This document shows positions 14,110-64,000 of a DNA stretch of 64,000 nt, piece by piece. This stretch comes from Hyperoodon ampullatus (Eukaryota > Chordata > Mammalia > Artiodactyla > Ziphiidae), in NCBI GenBank assembly GCA_949752795.1, contig OX457070.1, forward strand, positions 27,862,588 through 27,926,587, given 5' to 3'. Under the pieces are notes generated by a model. It saw only the letters and a list, made by a program, of their open reading frames with translations, searched no databases and had not been told where the DNA came from. How positions within the stretch are numbered: the first letter of the stretch is position 1; each line of letters begins with the position of its first letter. The position numbers and the translations under genes were made by a program.

Positions 14110-14420
14110 CTGTGGAGATTCTTACAGATCTTTGAACCATTTCTGGTCAGTCTTTGCTCTCCCTACTGTCTTTTCCATTCCCTGCCCTTAATCCTGTAAC
14201 CCTTGCCCATCAGTGTGTTGTAATTACCTATCTACTTGTCTCCCTCCGCTACTCAGTTGTGAGCTCTGGGAGAACAGGAACCACGTTTATCCTTTTCAGC
14301 ATTGTATCTCTAGAGCCTAGCACCTTGTCTGGTACACAGATGTCTCTCCGTGTGTGTGTGCGTATGCATGTGTGTGTATGTATTTCTTAAATGAATGAAT
14401 GAGTGAATGAATGAATGACT
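14110..14420 (+). mobile_element. L2 3' end with GAAT-repeat tail
   Basis: Contains TGTGAGCTCTGGGAGAACAG and AGCCTAGCACCTTGTCTGG, then a TG-rich insert and a (GAAT)n tail (14,389-14,418), all features of the L2 3' end. Confidence 0.7.
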
Positions 14421-14689
14421 CCTGCCCTGCTTTTCAGAGTTGGCTCCTGGACTAATGGACCAGCCTTCTAGAATGGCCCTCTGCAACTGGCCACACAGCA
14501 TCCTGAGCAATTGTTCTCCACCACTTGTGATCATAGACCCTATTGCAGAATTGGGGGAGATCACTGGACCCTCACCCTCTCGAAAGCCGTAAGACTTATG
14601 CAACCTGAAGCCCCACCATGTGCTCCCAGAAGACTCCTGTCTCCCAAGATAAGAACTAAGAAACCACAACTCTGATCAAGGCCAGTCCA

Positions 14690-15090
14690 GCTTTAAGTCT
14701 TTCCGTGCTTCTTCCTTACCTCCAGAATGAAGTTCATACTCTTCAGCTGCAGATACAGGCCCTTCAACACCCAGCCTTGCCCTGAAGGAGCCAGGCTCTC
14801 TGACAGCTGGAGATTGCTCTCTATCTCAGCTGCTCAGCACAGCTTTCCCTCCTTAGCCACTGAGCCAGTCCAATGCTCCACTCAGATGACAGCCCTTCCC
14901 TGCCCCAGGGTGTCCCTTCTCTGATACTCTCACAAGCGTTCAAATAACTATGGTTTCCTGATCCACCTTTCCCCCCCATGCTGGGAGCTATGGAAGGCCA
15001 GGAGTCATATGTAAGTCACTGTTATATCCTCAGAACCTGCTCTAGGGCTGCCATGTGGAGTCTCTCAATAAACATGTGCTGGACATGGTA
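14690..15090 (+). mobile_element. Probable L2 fragment
   Basis: Diverged L2-like text (TCCAGAATGAAGTTCATACT, CAGGCCCTTCAACACCCAGC, CTCAATAAACATGTGCTGGA). Identity is less certain than for the other L2 copies. Confidence 0.45.
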
Positions 15091-16778
15091 TCTCCTCACC
15101 ATCCGTTCCTCATTCTCCCTGAGTTTTGCTTGGTGGCCTATATGGTTCCAGGGAGCAGCTTTAACTCCACCCCTAGCCTGACAAGGGCAGAGCAGAGAGA
15201 GAATGCAAAGTCTTGGTGACCTAATTGAGGAGCTGGATCAGCCCTCACCTGAAGCCAATCCCTCTGAAAACTTCATTTCTGTAAAGCCATTACATTCCTT
15301 TTACTAGTTTAAATAATGTTTCTTATGATCTGCAACTCAAAGCAGCAAGAAAAAGCAAATGATTAAAGTTAATAAGTGGGCACAATGTGCCCCCAAACTC
15401 ATTTAACCTAGCTGATAGCTGCACAGTATGCATTTATTTCCTCCAGCGCTCTTGTCCCTGTAAGAAAAAGAGAACTTTCTTTCCAAAGCTTATGCCCTCC
15501 CCTCCTTCTCCAGAAGCTGGTTCCATTCATTACCCCATTTTCTCTCTTGTGTCTTTGATCTATCTTTCCCTCCTCAGTGGCTTCCTCCTCCCTACCTTCA
15601 AATGTTCTCAGGTCTCCCCAGCCTCTAAAGCTCTCTCAGCACCTCCCGAAGCTGCAGCCCCAGCTCTTCCATCCATTCACCTCCAGTCCTCTCCATGGAA
15701 TCACCAGCTCATGGCCTCCACGCAGGCGGGCATGGTGGGTATTCAGGGAAGGCTCATGACCCAGAAGAGTTGGGTAACCCCAGTCCTTGCTGCCTGTTCT
15801 GTGCGAGGTGTGGCCACCCGGCTCCAGGTGTCAGGTGTCAGAGTCTCAGGACTGGCCACCCAGGTTCTCAGGGCCCACACGGAGTTGGACACTGAGGGCG
15901 TCCTCCAACCAGAACCTCTCCTGAAGAGAGAACCACTCTATGTTCAAGATGCAGCTCCCTCACCCAGGAGGGTTCAGATCATCAGCCCTGTGCCAATCAC
16001 CCCCCAGTCCTGCCAATCAGGTGGGGATGAGGCAGGGCCTCAGTCTGGGTCCCAGCATGCAGTGAAGAGACAAGGGGGCTGGAAGGCTCACTCTGGGGCC
16101 TCGGGGCCTGGGCCATGGGAACAGGCTCACAGCAGGAAATGGGAGAAGCCCTCCCGCCAGGCTGTGCTTCAGAGTTCCAGCCCATCAGCCAACAGAGGCA
16201 GAGGCCTCTATTTCGGAAACACGATGTTTTCGTGCTCTTTGGTTTTTCTCTAAGTATGTTCTTGCTACTCTTGTAGATGAAGCCTGATTCCTGCAAGAGA
16301 TGTCAGCCCGACAGCTATGCGATGCTCAGACCACAAGAAAAGGGTGTGTTTACCCAGTCCAGATCATTAAAGCAGGGGGAGGAAACAGAGGGAGGGAACC
16401 CCAAGAAATCCCAAGAGCATGGGAGACAAGGTCACAGCCAGGAGTCCAGCAGCCCTCCCAGCCTGGAGAGTTTTTCCGAGGGGCTCTTCCCAGGCATGGT
16501 GGAACCTCTTCCCGGGCATGGTGCAGGTAACTGCCCACCCAAGCAAAGATCACCGTGGGTGAGTAGATGCCTGAGGAAGGAGGGCACGGGGTGGAGGGGC
16601 GTCCCGGAAGCAGAACAGGCTGGGTCTCCAGGCAGGCCAGACATCAAGTCTCAAAGCCCCCGCCACCCCTACCAGTCTTGCCGAAAGATACACAGTCCCA
16701 CTGGGAACGCTGCACAGATGGCACACACCCCGCACACGCACCCGCCCAGACATGCCCTGCACAGTCACCCCATTCAGG

Positions 16779-16830
16779 TACCACAGAGATACACACACCA
16801 GTGCCGCTTTGTGATTCAAAATGTTTTATA
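16779..16830 (-). terminator. DYSF: DYSF polyadenylation site: TATAAA signal plus GU-rich element
   Basis: On the minus strand CAGTATAAAACATTTTG carries the variant hexamer TATAAA. Some 25-45 bases later TGGTGTGTGTATCTCTGTGG is a typical GU-rich downstream element. Hexamer, spacing and downstream element together fit a cleavage and polyadenylation site. Confidence 0.55.
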
Positions 16831-17047
16831 CTGAAATACACATGGGCTGATCCCCAAAAGGGTTGGGTTGGGGAAGAAAGAAATGATGAAAGCGGGGTGA
16901 CCGCAGGGCTCGATGTCGCCAACACTTGGAGCACGTGCCAGTCCCTCTCTCTGTCTGCCCATCCTGGCAGGACGGTGAGACCTGGACATCTGGAGACACT
17001 CAGCTGAGCAGGGCAGAGGAGGCAGCCAGTCCTGGGCCCGAGAGTCC
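16805..17047 (-). other. DYSF: DYSF 3' UTR (end inferred)
   Basis: The sequence from the stop codon leftward has no AATAAA. The first credible poly(A) signal on the minus strand is TATAAA at 16,825-16,830, followed by a GU-rich stretch at about 16,779-16,800. That places cleavage near 16,805-16,812 and gives a 3' UTR of roughly 240 nt. The end is inferred from motifs only. Confidence 0.6.
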
Positions 17048-56807
<39,760 letters not shown>

Positions 56808-59643
56808 CTGAGTGGGTAGAAAAAAAGAGACTGTTTCAGAAACAGAATTTGTCAAGCAAGGTTCTTCTGGACCAACACCAAGCAAGGCTGATGGGCTGGC
56901 CTGGACTGCCAATCTCTCCTGCTGGTGTGAGTTCGGGGGAGCAGAGAGCTGGAACTCCCTGCCTCTCCAGGGGCCAATTGTGCAGTCAGGAGAAAGGTCT
57001 TCACACCTGCTTGGTGTTGAGAGGCAGAGGCTCTCGCCCTGGCCCTGCCTACCTGCACTGTGTGATTCTGTTAAGCTCTTGGGGCCTCCCTTTTCCTTTC
57101 TGTGAAATGGGCATAATCATCACAGTCCCCCTGCATTCCAGGGGCATACTGAGGCTAAAATCAGAGGATACATAGGATAACTCTTTGGGGAGAAATGTCA
57201 ATAAAGTGTTATTTATTAATAAAATACAGGACCCAGGAAAACTCAGACCCCAAAGGGCTATCCTGATCCCCACCAGACCCCAGCCAAAAGAAAGCTTCCA
57301 AAATCAGAACTTAGTCTCCTGCAAGGTCAAATCAAGGCAGAGTCCCTGAAATTCAACAAATACTAAGTGCTCATTATTCAAAAGACACTATGCTCAATGG
57401 GGGAAATTAGGTGAGGAGGAAGGAAGGTTGTGACAACACACTCTCTGCCCCTTCCTTCCTTCGCTTATTCATATCTGTGGGCAAAGGTGGACGGGCCTGT
57501 TGGGGTACACACTGGTCTCCCTGCCATTTAACTCTTCCTGGACAAGGCCCTCTTGGCTCTTGTGTCTAGAATGCTCCTTCAGCTGTGCCCTGTGCAGGTG
57601 TCCTGTCACTCAGGGAGTCAGCAAGCTCTCTGAAGGTGGGATCATCACTCTCCCTGGCCTCCCCCAAAACCCACGCAGGCCCAGGCACTGGGTCTGTGCT
57701 GCCGGCAAAGCTCACCCAGTTCCATGGGAAGGGCCCAGGACAAGGTGTTGGGAGAGCCCATTCTGGGGCCCGCTTTCCTCCTCTGTATGAGGCGGTCAAC
57801 TAGGGGATCTCCCAGGAGCTTGCTCTGATTCCATAAAATGAACTGAACCCCATCATGAATTTCTGGAAATGCTGGTGCTCCCTTTAGACCAATGCCCAGT
57901 CCGTCAAGCTCCACCTTATTAAGTGTTAGCACATGCTGCAGGCAGACCAAGGGAACTTGAACAGGTACAATGGGGAGAGCATGGACTGAGGTTCTCAGAG
58001 TCTCCACCCATCCTGGAAGTATGGCCCTAACACCATCTGTGTGGCCAGAATATGGTGCCTAGACAGAGCACCAAGTGGGTGCCAGAGTAAGGCTGAGTCT
58101 ACAGACAGTCTCTGTCTGACCAACTTACCAGGAGGATCTTCTGCAGCCAAAAAGGGGAAAAGAGGTTCAGGTGGGTTAAGATACAGGGTAGCAGAGATTT
58201 CTGAGTTGTAATGACTCTCAAAACAGCCAGCAAGGCAGACACCAGCCGTGATGTTTTAAGTTCAGTTTGAAGAAAAAGATGCCATGGATGAATAAACATA
58301 CACAGACACACATATCAAACTCACCCAATCACGGACACACAAAAGAACATATTTACACAATCATGCCCAAGAGAGATGTGTATGCTGAAACACACATATA
58401 TCCCCCCAAAGTACACACGCTAACACACAGGCAAATATGTACATAGAGGTAGGAATGGTTAGAATGGAATTCAAGTTAGCTGTTTGATTCCTCTTAAGTC
58501 TTTCTTTTCTTCCCCAGCTCAGATACTTAAAGATCTGAGTTTATGACTCAGGCTCAGAGTCAGGCATAAAAAGGCAACAATCAGTGTGTTTTGTACAAGG
58601 AAATGACAGGAACACGATAGCTGTGGGAAAGTCATTACATTTCCCTCAGTCTTGAAAAACCAAGTAAATTTTTTTTTAAAAAGAATATGGAGTCAGAGAC
58701 TCTGAGTAATATGATTAACAGTGTCGTTTAAATACACAAACATCATGTAATCTAAAAACAGAACTTACACCTTCTTTTCCAGTACCATTGGAGCACTTAG
58801 AAAAAATTAAAAGCCACAAAGCCAATGTCAATAAAGTCCAAGGAATAAACCCATTACCAGTCACACTCTCTGACCTCAATAATAAAATGAGAAACTAATG
58901 AGAAACTCAAAAATCAAAAATCCCAACCTTTTAGAAATTTAAAGATGTACTCTTAAAACCCTTCTGAGTCAAAGGAAATACCAAAACTAAAATCACAGAT
59001 CCTTAGAAAATACCAAGAGTAAGAGGGCTATGCCTTAAAATTTGGTAGCCAAGTCTGTACTCAAAAGAAAATTTAGTCTTAAATATTCTTGCTTTTATAC
59101 AAAAAGAATGAAAATAAATAACCTGATAACTCAAGAAATTAGAGAAAAGTAGGAAGATAATTTGAAAATGATGAGTAGAATTATGGAGAATATTACAACT
59201 GATAATTCAATCCCAGAGCAAACTTTCAAAAGACCAATAAAATAAACATTAGATTATTTACCAAATCTAATGTTAAAAAGTAGGTACACCATTAGGAATA
59301 AGAAAGATGAAATAAAAAGATATTATGGAGAGAATAAAAAATTAAGAGATTTGCTACACCCAAAGCAATGGAAAAACCCTGGAAAATCTAGATGAAGTGG
59401 GTAACTTTCTAAAAATATATATAAATTGCCAAAATTAATTCAAAAGTAATAGAAAACATGAAGAGATCACTTCCTGAAAGTGGAAGAGATCTCAAAGAAC
59501 TACCTCCAAAAAAGACATCAGGCCAAGATGGTTTCTTTGGAGGCAGGTTCTATCAGTCTCTCAAAGAATAGATCATTCTTTGTTCCACAGCATAGGAGAA
59601 AAATGAAGTTTCTCCCTTTCATTTTGTGAAGCCTGACCAGGGG

Positions 59644-59654
59644 ACACACACACA

Positions 59655-59698
<44 letters not shown>
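59644..59698 (+). repeat. (CA)n microsatellite
   Basis: About 55 bp of CA with one AAA interruption, in the intron upstream of exon 41. Confidence 0.95.
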
Positions 59699-59699
<1 letters not shown>

Positions 59700-59857
59700 C
59701 AATCCTATTCCTGAACAGAGATATAAAGGTCCTAAATAAAATACTGACAAATAGATTGCAGCAGTAGATTTTGCATGGCCAGACTGGATTATTCCAGAAT
59801 GCAGGAGTGGCTCAGTATCAATAAGCAAGGAGAGAAAACCCAAATAATCATCTATAA

Positions 59858-60034
59858 CAGAAATTTGCAAACTATGGCCCGGTAGCCAGCCACCTGGTTT
59901 TGTAATTTACATATTGTCTGTGGCTGCCTCTTAACTACAACAGCAGAGCTGAGTAGTTGTGACAGAGACCTTATGTCCCCCAAACCTAAAGTATTTACTA
60001 CCTGGCCATTTAAGAAGAAGCTTGTCAACCCCTG
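59858..60034. mobile_element. hAT-type non-autonomous DNA transposon
   Basis: 177 bp with inverted ends (CAGAAATTTGCAAAC and CTTGTCAACCCCTG) and 8-bp flanks ATCTATAA (59,850-59,857) and ATCTATAT (60,035-60,042). The body keeps CTGTGGCTGCCTCTTAACTA and GAGTAGTTGTGACAGAGACC, typical of a MER/Charlie family. Confidence 0.78.
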
Positions 60035-60204
60035 ATCTATATAGGCAAAAAAGAAGGGAGTGTGAGGGGTTATAAAATTGTTATAAAATTTTTAGTTATT
60101 TCTAAATGAAGCTCTCATGAGTTAAGAATAAAAGGAAACTTTCTTAGCATTGTAAAGACTATCTTCAAGCAATAGCCAGCATTGTACTTAACAGTACCAG
60201 GCTT

Positions 60205-60415
60205 TCTCCCAGAAGGGAGTCTGCCTCAGGGTTCAAATCCTGCCACTCCTAGCTGTGTGACCTTGGGCAAAACTTAACTTCTCTGTGCCTCAATTATCTT
60301 GTCTGTAAAATGGAAAAACACTAGCATCAATTTGACAGAGTTATCGTGAGGAATAAATGAGTCATATGTATAAAGTGCTTAGAACAGTGCCTATCACAGT
60401 GCTACTGACAATAGT
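60205..60415 (+). mobile_element. MIR SINE
   Basis: Well-preserved sense MIR: GTTCAAATCCTGCCACTCCT, AGCTGTGTGACCTTGGGCAA, GTAAAATGGAAAAACACTAG and CTTAGAACAGTGCCTATCAC. Confidence 0.85.
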
Positions 60416-60469
60416 ATTGCTTTTTTCTGTGGACCAGGTTAGCTTCTGACCAAGGGCTGGCTCTCTCAC

Positions 60470-61204
60470 AGACTGCCAGCAGGAGCGTAGCTGGCCACAA
60501 TCTTTCCGGAAGGCAATCTGGCTGCATGTTTCTACAGCCCCAAAAATGTGCCTACATTTTGACCCATCATTCCCATTCTAGAAATCTATTCAAAGAAAGT
60601 ATTTATAGATATGCATAGAGATTTAACTACATTTATAACAGGGAAAAACAACTTAAGCATCTGACAATAAGGAACTTTTTGGGTAAACTGTACATCCATG
60701 TGATTAAATGTTGTACAACATAAAAAAATGATGTAGAAATGTTTATTGACATGGAAAGTTATTCACAATGTATGAGATTTACAACAGGTTAAAAACTGGA
60801 TAATGAGAATTCTTTTTAATTAAATGATCAAACCCCAGGGCTTCCCTGGTGGCGCAGTGGTTGAGAGTCCGCCTGCCGATGCAGGGGACATGGGTTCGTG
60901 CCCCGGTCTGGGGAGATCCCACATGCCACGGAGCGGCTAGGCCCGTGAGCCATGGCCGCTGAGCCTGCGCGTCCGGAGCCTGTGCTCCGCAACGGGAGAG
61001 GCCACAACAGTGAGAGGCCCGTGTACCACAAAAAAAAAAAAAAAAAGGATCAAACCCCAAATGTTCACAGCAATTATCTGTGAATGATAAGATTATAAAT
61101 GTTTTGTTTATTCCTTTTATTTTTGTGTATCGCTCAAAGTTTTCTAATTTTTCATTGTATGCATGTATTCCTTACATAATTTTAAAAATGTAAGGTTTTA
61201 AAAA
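60470..61204 (+). mobile_element. Old LINE-1 3' end interrupted by a CHR SINE
   Basis: L1M-like 3' sequence (ATTCAAAGAAAGTATTTATA, CATCCATGTGATTAAATG) on both sides of the CHR insertion at 60,838-61,047; the two sides join through the 12-bp target duplication. It ends in AAAATAAAGAACAA. Confidence 0.6.
60838..61047 (+). mobile_element. CHR-type SINE, perfect target-site duplication
   Basis: Complete SINE with a clean poly(A) tail of about 17 bases. Identical 12-bp duplications GATCAAACCCCA lie at 60,826-60,837 and 61,048-61,059. It interrupts an older LINE-1 3' region, which resumes after it. Confidence 0.95.
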
Positions 61205-62225
61205 TAAAGAACAATAGGAGGATACTTCAAAACACGCCACCAAGAAAATGAAAAGGTAATTCACTGAACAGGAGAAAATATTTGCCCATGTGTATCTGAT
61301 AAGGGATTTGTAACCAGAATATATAGAGAACTCACACAATTCAATAATAAAAAGATGAATAATGCAATAAAAATGAGCCATGGATTAAAACAGACATTCC
61401 TTGAAAGAAGATACACAAATGACCAATAAGCACATGAAAAGATGCTCAACATCATTAGCCATCAAGGAAATGCAAATTAAAACCACAATGAGAGAACATC
61501 TCACACCACTAGGATGGCTATAACCAAAAAGTCAGATAATAACAAGTGTTGGTAAAGATGTGGAGAAACTGAAACCCTCATCTACTTCTGCTGGAAATGT
61601 AACATGTTGCAGTCACTTCGGAGAATAGCCTGGCAGTTCCTCAAAAGATTAAACAGAGAGTTACCATATGACCCAGGAACCCAGGAATTCTACACCTCAT
61701 TATATATCCAAGAGAAATGAAAACTTAGGTCCACACGAAAACTTGTACATGAATGTTCATAGCAGCATTATTCATAATAGCCCCAAAGTAGAAACAATCC
61801 AAATGTCCATCAATGGATAAAGAAAATGTGACGTATCCATACAATGGCACATTATTTGATAATAAAAAGCAACGAAGAAATGATACATGTTACAACTTGG
61901 ATGAACCTTGGAAACATTATGCTACATGAAAGAAGTTCATATGTGGTCACAAAAGATCACATTGCATGATTTCATTTATATGAAATGTCCAGAATAAGCA
62001 AACCCATAGAGACAAAAAATAGATTAGTGGTTGGGAGGAAATGGGGGACAACTGCTCTTGGGGTACAGGATTTCTTTTTGGAATGATGAAAATATTCTAA
62101 AGTTGATGATGGGTGATGGTTGCACAGCTCTGTTAATAAACTAAATGCCACCGAATTGAATACTTTAAATAGGGGCTTGTATTTATGTGGATTATCGCAA
62201 AAAAAGGTGTTAAAATAAAAAAGAA
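61205..62225 (+). mobile_element. LINE-1 3' region, plus orientation
   Basis: Sense-strand L1 ORF2 end and 3' UTR (AGATGCTCAACATCATTAGC, ATGCAAATTAAAACCACAAT, AATGTCCATCAATGGATAAA), ending in an A-rich tail near 62,225. Frames are broken. It directly abuts an older L1 3' end at 60,470-61,200. Confidence 0.85.
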
Positions 62226-62639
62226 CAGATGATAAAATACAAGCATATAACCTCTAACAGAAGAACAAAAGCAGAAATCTCAAGTATTTATTTTAAGGAA
62301 ATTAGAGTTAAGCTTTTTTTTTTTTTTTAAAGAACTAGCAATTGACCACCAAACAGGACTTAAGTCTTACCACACTCAACTTTGCCCGAGAACTCTCAGC
62401 TGTAATTTCCTCTTCCCTCTAAGTTCCAGGTGATTTCTATGGCTGGTTCTCCTTAAGCAGACACAGGAGCAGGGCTGGTGACTTTCCTAACCCCTGGTAA
62501 CCCCAGCTAGCCGGCTGCTCAGTGATTTCAGCCCCCCTTTTCTCCCTGCATCCTGCAGGTAAGTCCTCTTCCAATCGTCCTCATTCTTGACAGAAATGAT
62601 ACATGCAGCAGAATCATAATTTACATCCTAGCTAGTTCA

Positions 62640-64000
62640 TATTTGGCCTCTTTGCCCTTCCCCACTTCTAAATTCCCTTGGCCCTCTCTTGCTCCATTGT
62701 ATTTCTGGCCAACCAAACCTAGGTTTAAACCCAGCTCTTCCCCATCACATGCAACGTGGCTGAGAAATAGCAAACCAGAGGCTGGTCTCACTTCAAGTTC
62801 ATGTCACAGCCTCAAGTGGGTCCATTGCTGTCGTCCACTCCATCTCAACTCCCTGGTCCTCTGCTCTGCCCCTGCCGGACACGAGCATTCCACACCTTCT
62901 CCTTTCCTCTCAGCCCTCTACTACCTCCTCCCTGTCGTCACTCTGGGCCAGTGACCCTGCTTCCTCTTTCTCTTAGAACAGAAGCCATCAGAAGAGACCC
63001 CACCCCCTGCAACCCCACCAGCACCGGCACCGCACCCGCCCTCCCTCCTGTTACAAAGGTGCTCTGCTTGCACCCCGACCCAAGGCCACCCCTGCACGCA
63101 TGCCCTCTGACCCATTCAAGGACGTGATCCTCTTCCCCCCCTCCTGTGTCATCACGCTTCCTTCTCTACTGGCTCATTCCCATCGGCGTTCAAATATGTG
63201 ACACTAGTCCCCCATCATTTAAAAAGAAAACTCTCAAAGCGCACTTTTGGCTCCCGCCTACTTTCTTTCTTCCTTTTACAGAAAAATGTCTAGAGTTTTC
63301 TACACTTGTCTCTAATTCTTGTCTTTCCATTCTCTCTGCTCCACCGAAACTTGCCTGTCAAGGTCACCGAGGACTCAGGCCTCAAAAATCAACCAACAGC
63401 AGTATTTGATAGAGGCAGTCACCTCCTGTCTCTGAAACATCCCCCTTGCCTTACAGAGCATCACGGTTGTGGTCCTCTCACCCTACTGGTCACGCCTTCT
63501 CATTCTCTGCTGATTCCTCCTTGTCACTTGTGCTTTGATCATCTGAGTGGCCTGGGGCTCCAGGCTCAGACCCCTTCTTCTCCCCATCCACACTTACTCC
63601 CTTGGGGTTCCCCTCGAGTTTGATGTCTTTAAATAACATATACACTGAGGAACCCCACGTGGAGCTCTCTCCAACCTGCATGACTCCTCTGAACTCCAGC
63701 TGCCTGTTTAACATCTCCGACTAGACATCTAATAAGCTTCTCGAATGTGCCATCTCCAGAATCCAACTCCTAATCACACCTCCCACCCACCCACCTGCTC
63801 CTTCCACAGTCTTCCTCTTATAAGCAAGTGCAACTCCTTCCTTCCAGATGCTCAAGTCAAAACCCCCACAGTCACTTCGGACTCTTCCTCATGCTCCACA
63901 TTCCATCCATCGGTGAATCCTGTTGGCGCCACCTTCAGTACATACTCAGAATCAGACCGATTCTCCCCTATCACCACGGGCCTGGTCCCCATCGTCTGGA
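62640..64000 (+). mobile_element. L2 (LINE-2) fragment with reverse-transcriptase remnant
   Basis: The right part (from about 63,300) keeps the order of the L2 ORF2 reverse-transcriptase region on the plus strand: GCAGTATTTGATAGAGGCAG, CTTACTCCCTTGGGGTTCC, AACTCCAGCTGCCTGTTTAA, ATCCTGTTGGCGCCACCTTC. Many stops and indels make it a fossil. It runs off the right edge; the left boundary is uncertain. Confidence 0.65.

Larger units (their letters stand above)
1..16778. other. Intergenic DNA downstream of DYSF
   Basis: No exon structure, conserved protein or RNA gene could be recognised here. Open frames in this stretch have no family resemblance and no coherent splice sites. It holds scattered L2, MIR, L1, hAT and CHR repeats plus simple repeats, listed separately. 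In human the region beyond DYSF is a long gap before CYP26B1, which fits. The stretches 200-1,740, 2,240-4,870, 8,210-9,700, 11,500-13,880 and 15,100-16,770 showed me nothing specific. Confidence 0.7.
56808..64000 (-). other. DYSF: Partial DYSF intron upstream of exon 41
   Basis: 7.2 kb of the preceding intron, continuing off the window. Contains weak MIR-like text at 57,050-57,220, a CA repeat, hAT, MIR, L1, CHR and L2 elements. 58,450-59,640 is A-rich and may be old LINE DNA. I saw no further ferlin exon here. Confidence 0.75.

Noticed and set aside
15387..16253. 288-codon plus-strand open frame downstream of DYSF, the longest in the window
   Set aside because: Low-complexity Ser/Pro-rich composition, no recognisable domain, no splice or promoter context. 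It is GC-rich DNA where long chance frames are common.
56808..64000. Search for human-type alternative exon 40a or exon 40
   Set aside because: I could not point to any ferlin-like coding block with proper splice sites here; it may lie beyond the window or be too short to see unaided.

Overview
The window is vertebrate nuclear DNA, almost certainly from a cetacean. It carries several complete copies of the tRNA-derived CHR SINE family (opening with a CTTCCCTGGTGGCGCAGTGG-type head), which is characteristic of whales with related forms in hippos and ruminants. The two youngest-looking copies have perfect target-site duplications. Cetartiodactyl-type LINE-1 3' ends are also present. Nothing here is prokaryotic; most long open frames are chance or shadow frames in repeat-rich, intron-rich DNA.

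The only protein-coding gene I can support is the 3' part of dysferlin (DYSF), on the minus strand. Fifteen coding exons run from 56,807 down to the stop codon at 17,048. They join without a frameshift or internal stop into the C-terminal 610 residues. Counted back from the stop and set against the 2,080-residue human protein, this is residues 1471-2080, i.e. exons 41-55 of the 55-exon human gene, with no net insertion or deletion. The segment includes the two last C2 domains (C2F in exons 43-45, C2G in exons 48-52), the linkers, the single transmembrane helix (exon 54) and the short extracellular tail (exon 55). Dysferlin is a tail-anchored ferlin of the muscle plasma membrane and T-tubules needed for Ca2+-triggered membrane repair. 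The 3' UTR ends near 16,805, with a TATAAA poly(A) signal and a GU-rich downstream element.

Layout: 1-16,800 is intergenic DNA downstream of DYSF with L2, MIR, L1, hAT and CHR elements and microsatellites. From 16,800 to 56,807 lie the DYSF terminal exons. Intron 51 (9.8 kb) is swollen by a two-LTR class I-like endogenous retrovirus (25,797-31,131) inserted antisense to the gene, which itself carries a CHR SINE. Intron 41 (7.8 kb) is mostly old antisense LINE-1. From 56,808 to 64,000 is the 3' part of the next upstream intron, made of hAT, MIR, L1, CHR and, at the far right, an L2 reverse-transcriptase remnant.

I did not find a previously undescribed biological system. The observations most worth checking are: a Trp-to-Cys change at the membrane boundary of dysferlin; a weak GTTGGT donor at exon 53; a very long pyrimidine tract before exon 42; a retroviral leader with repeated splice-donor-like motifs; a perfect 10-bp palindrome in intron 50; and a minisatellite abutting the exon 54 donor. 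Comparisons with human dysferlin are from memory and marked as such.
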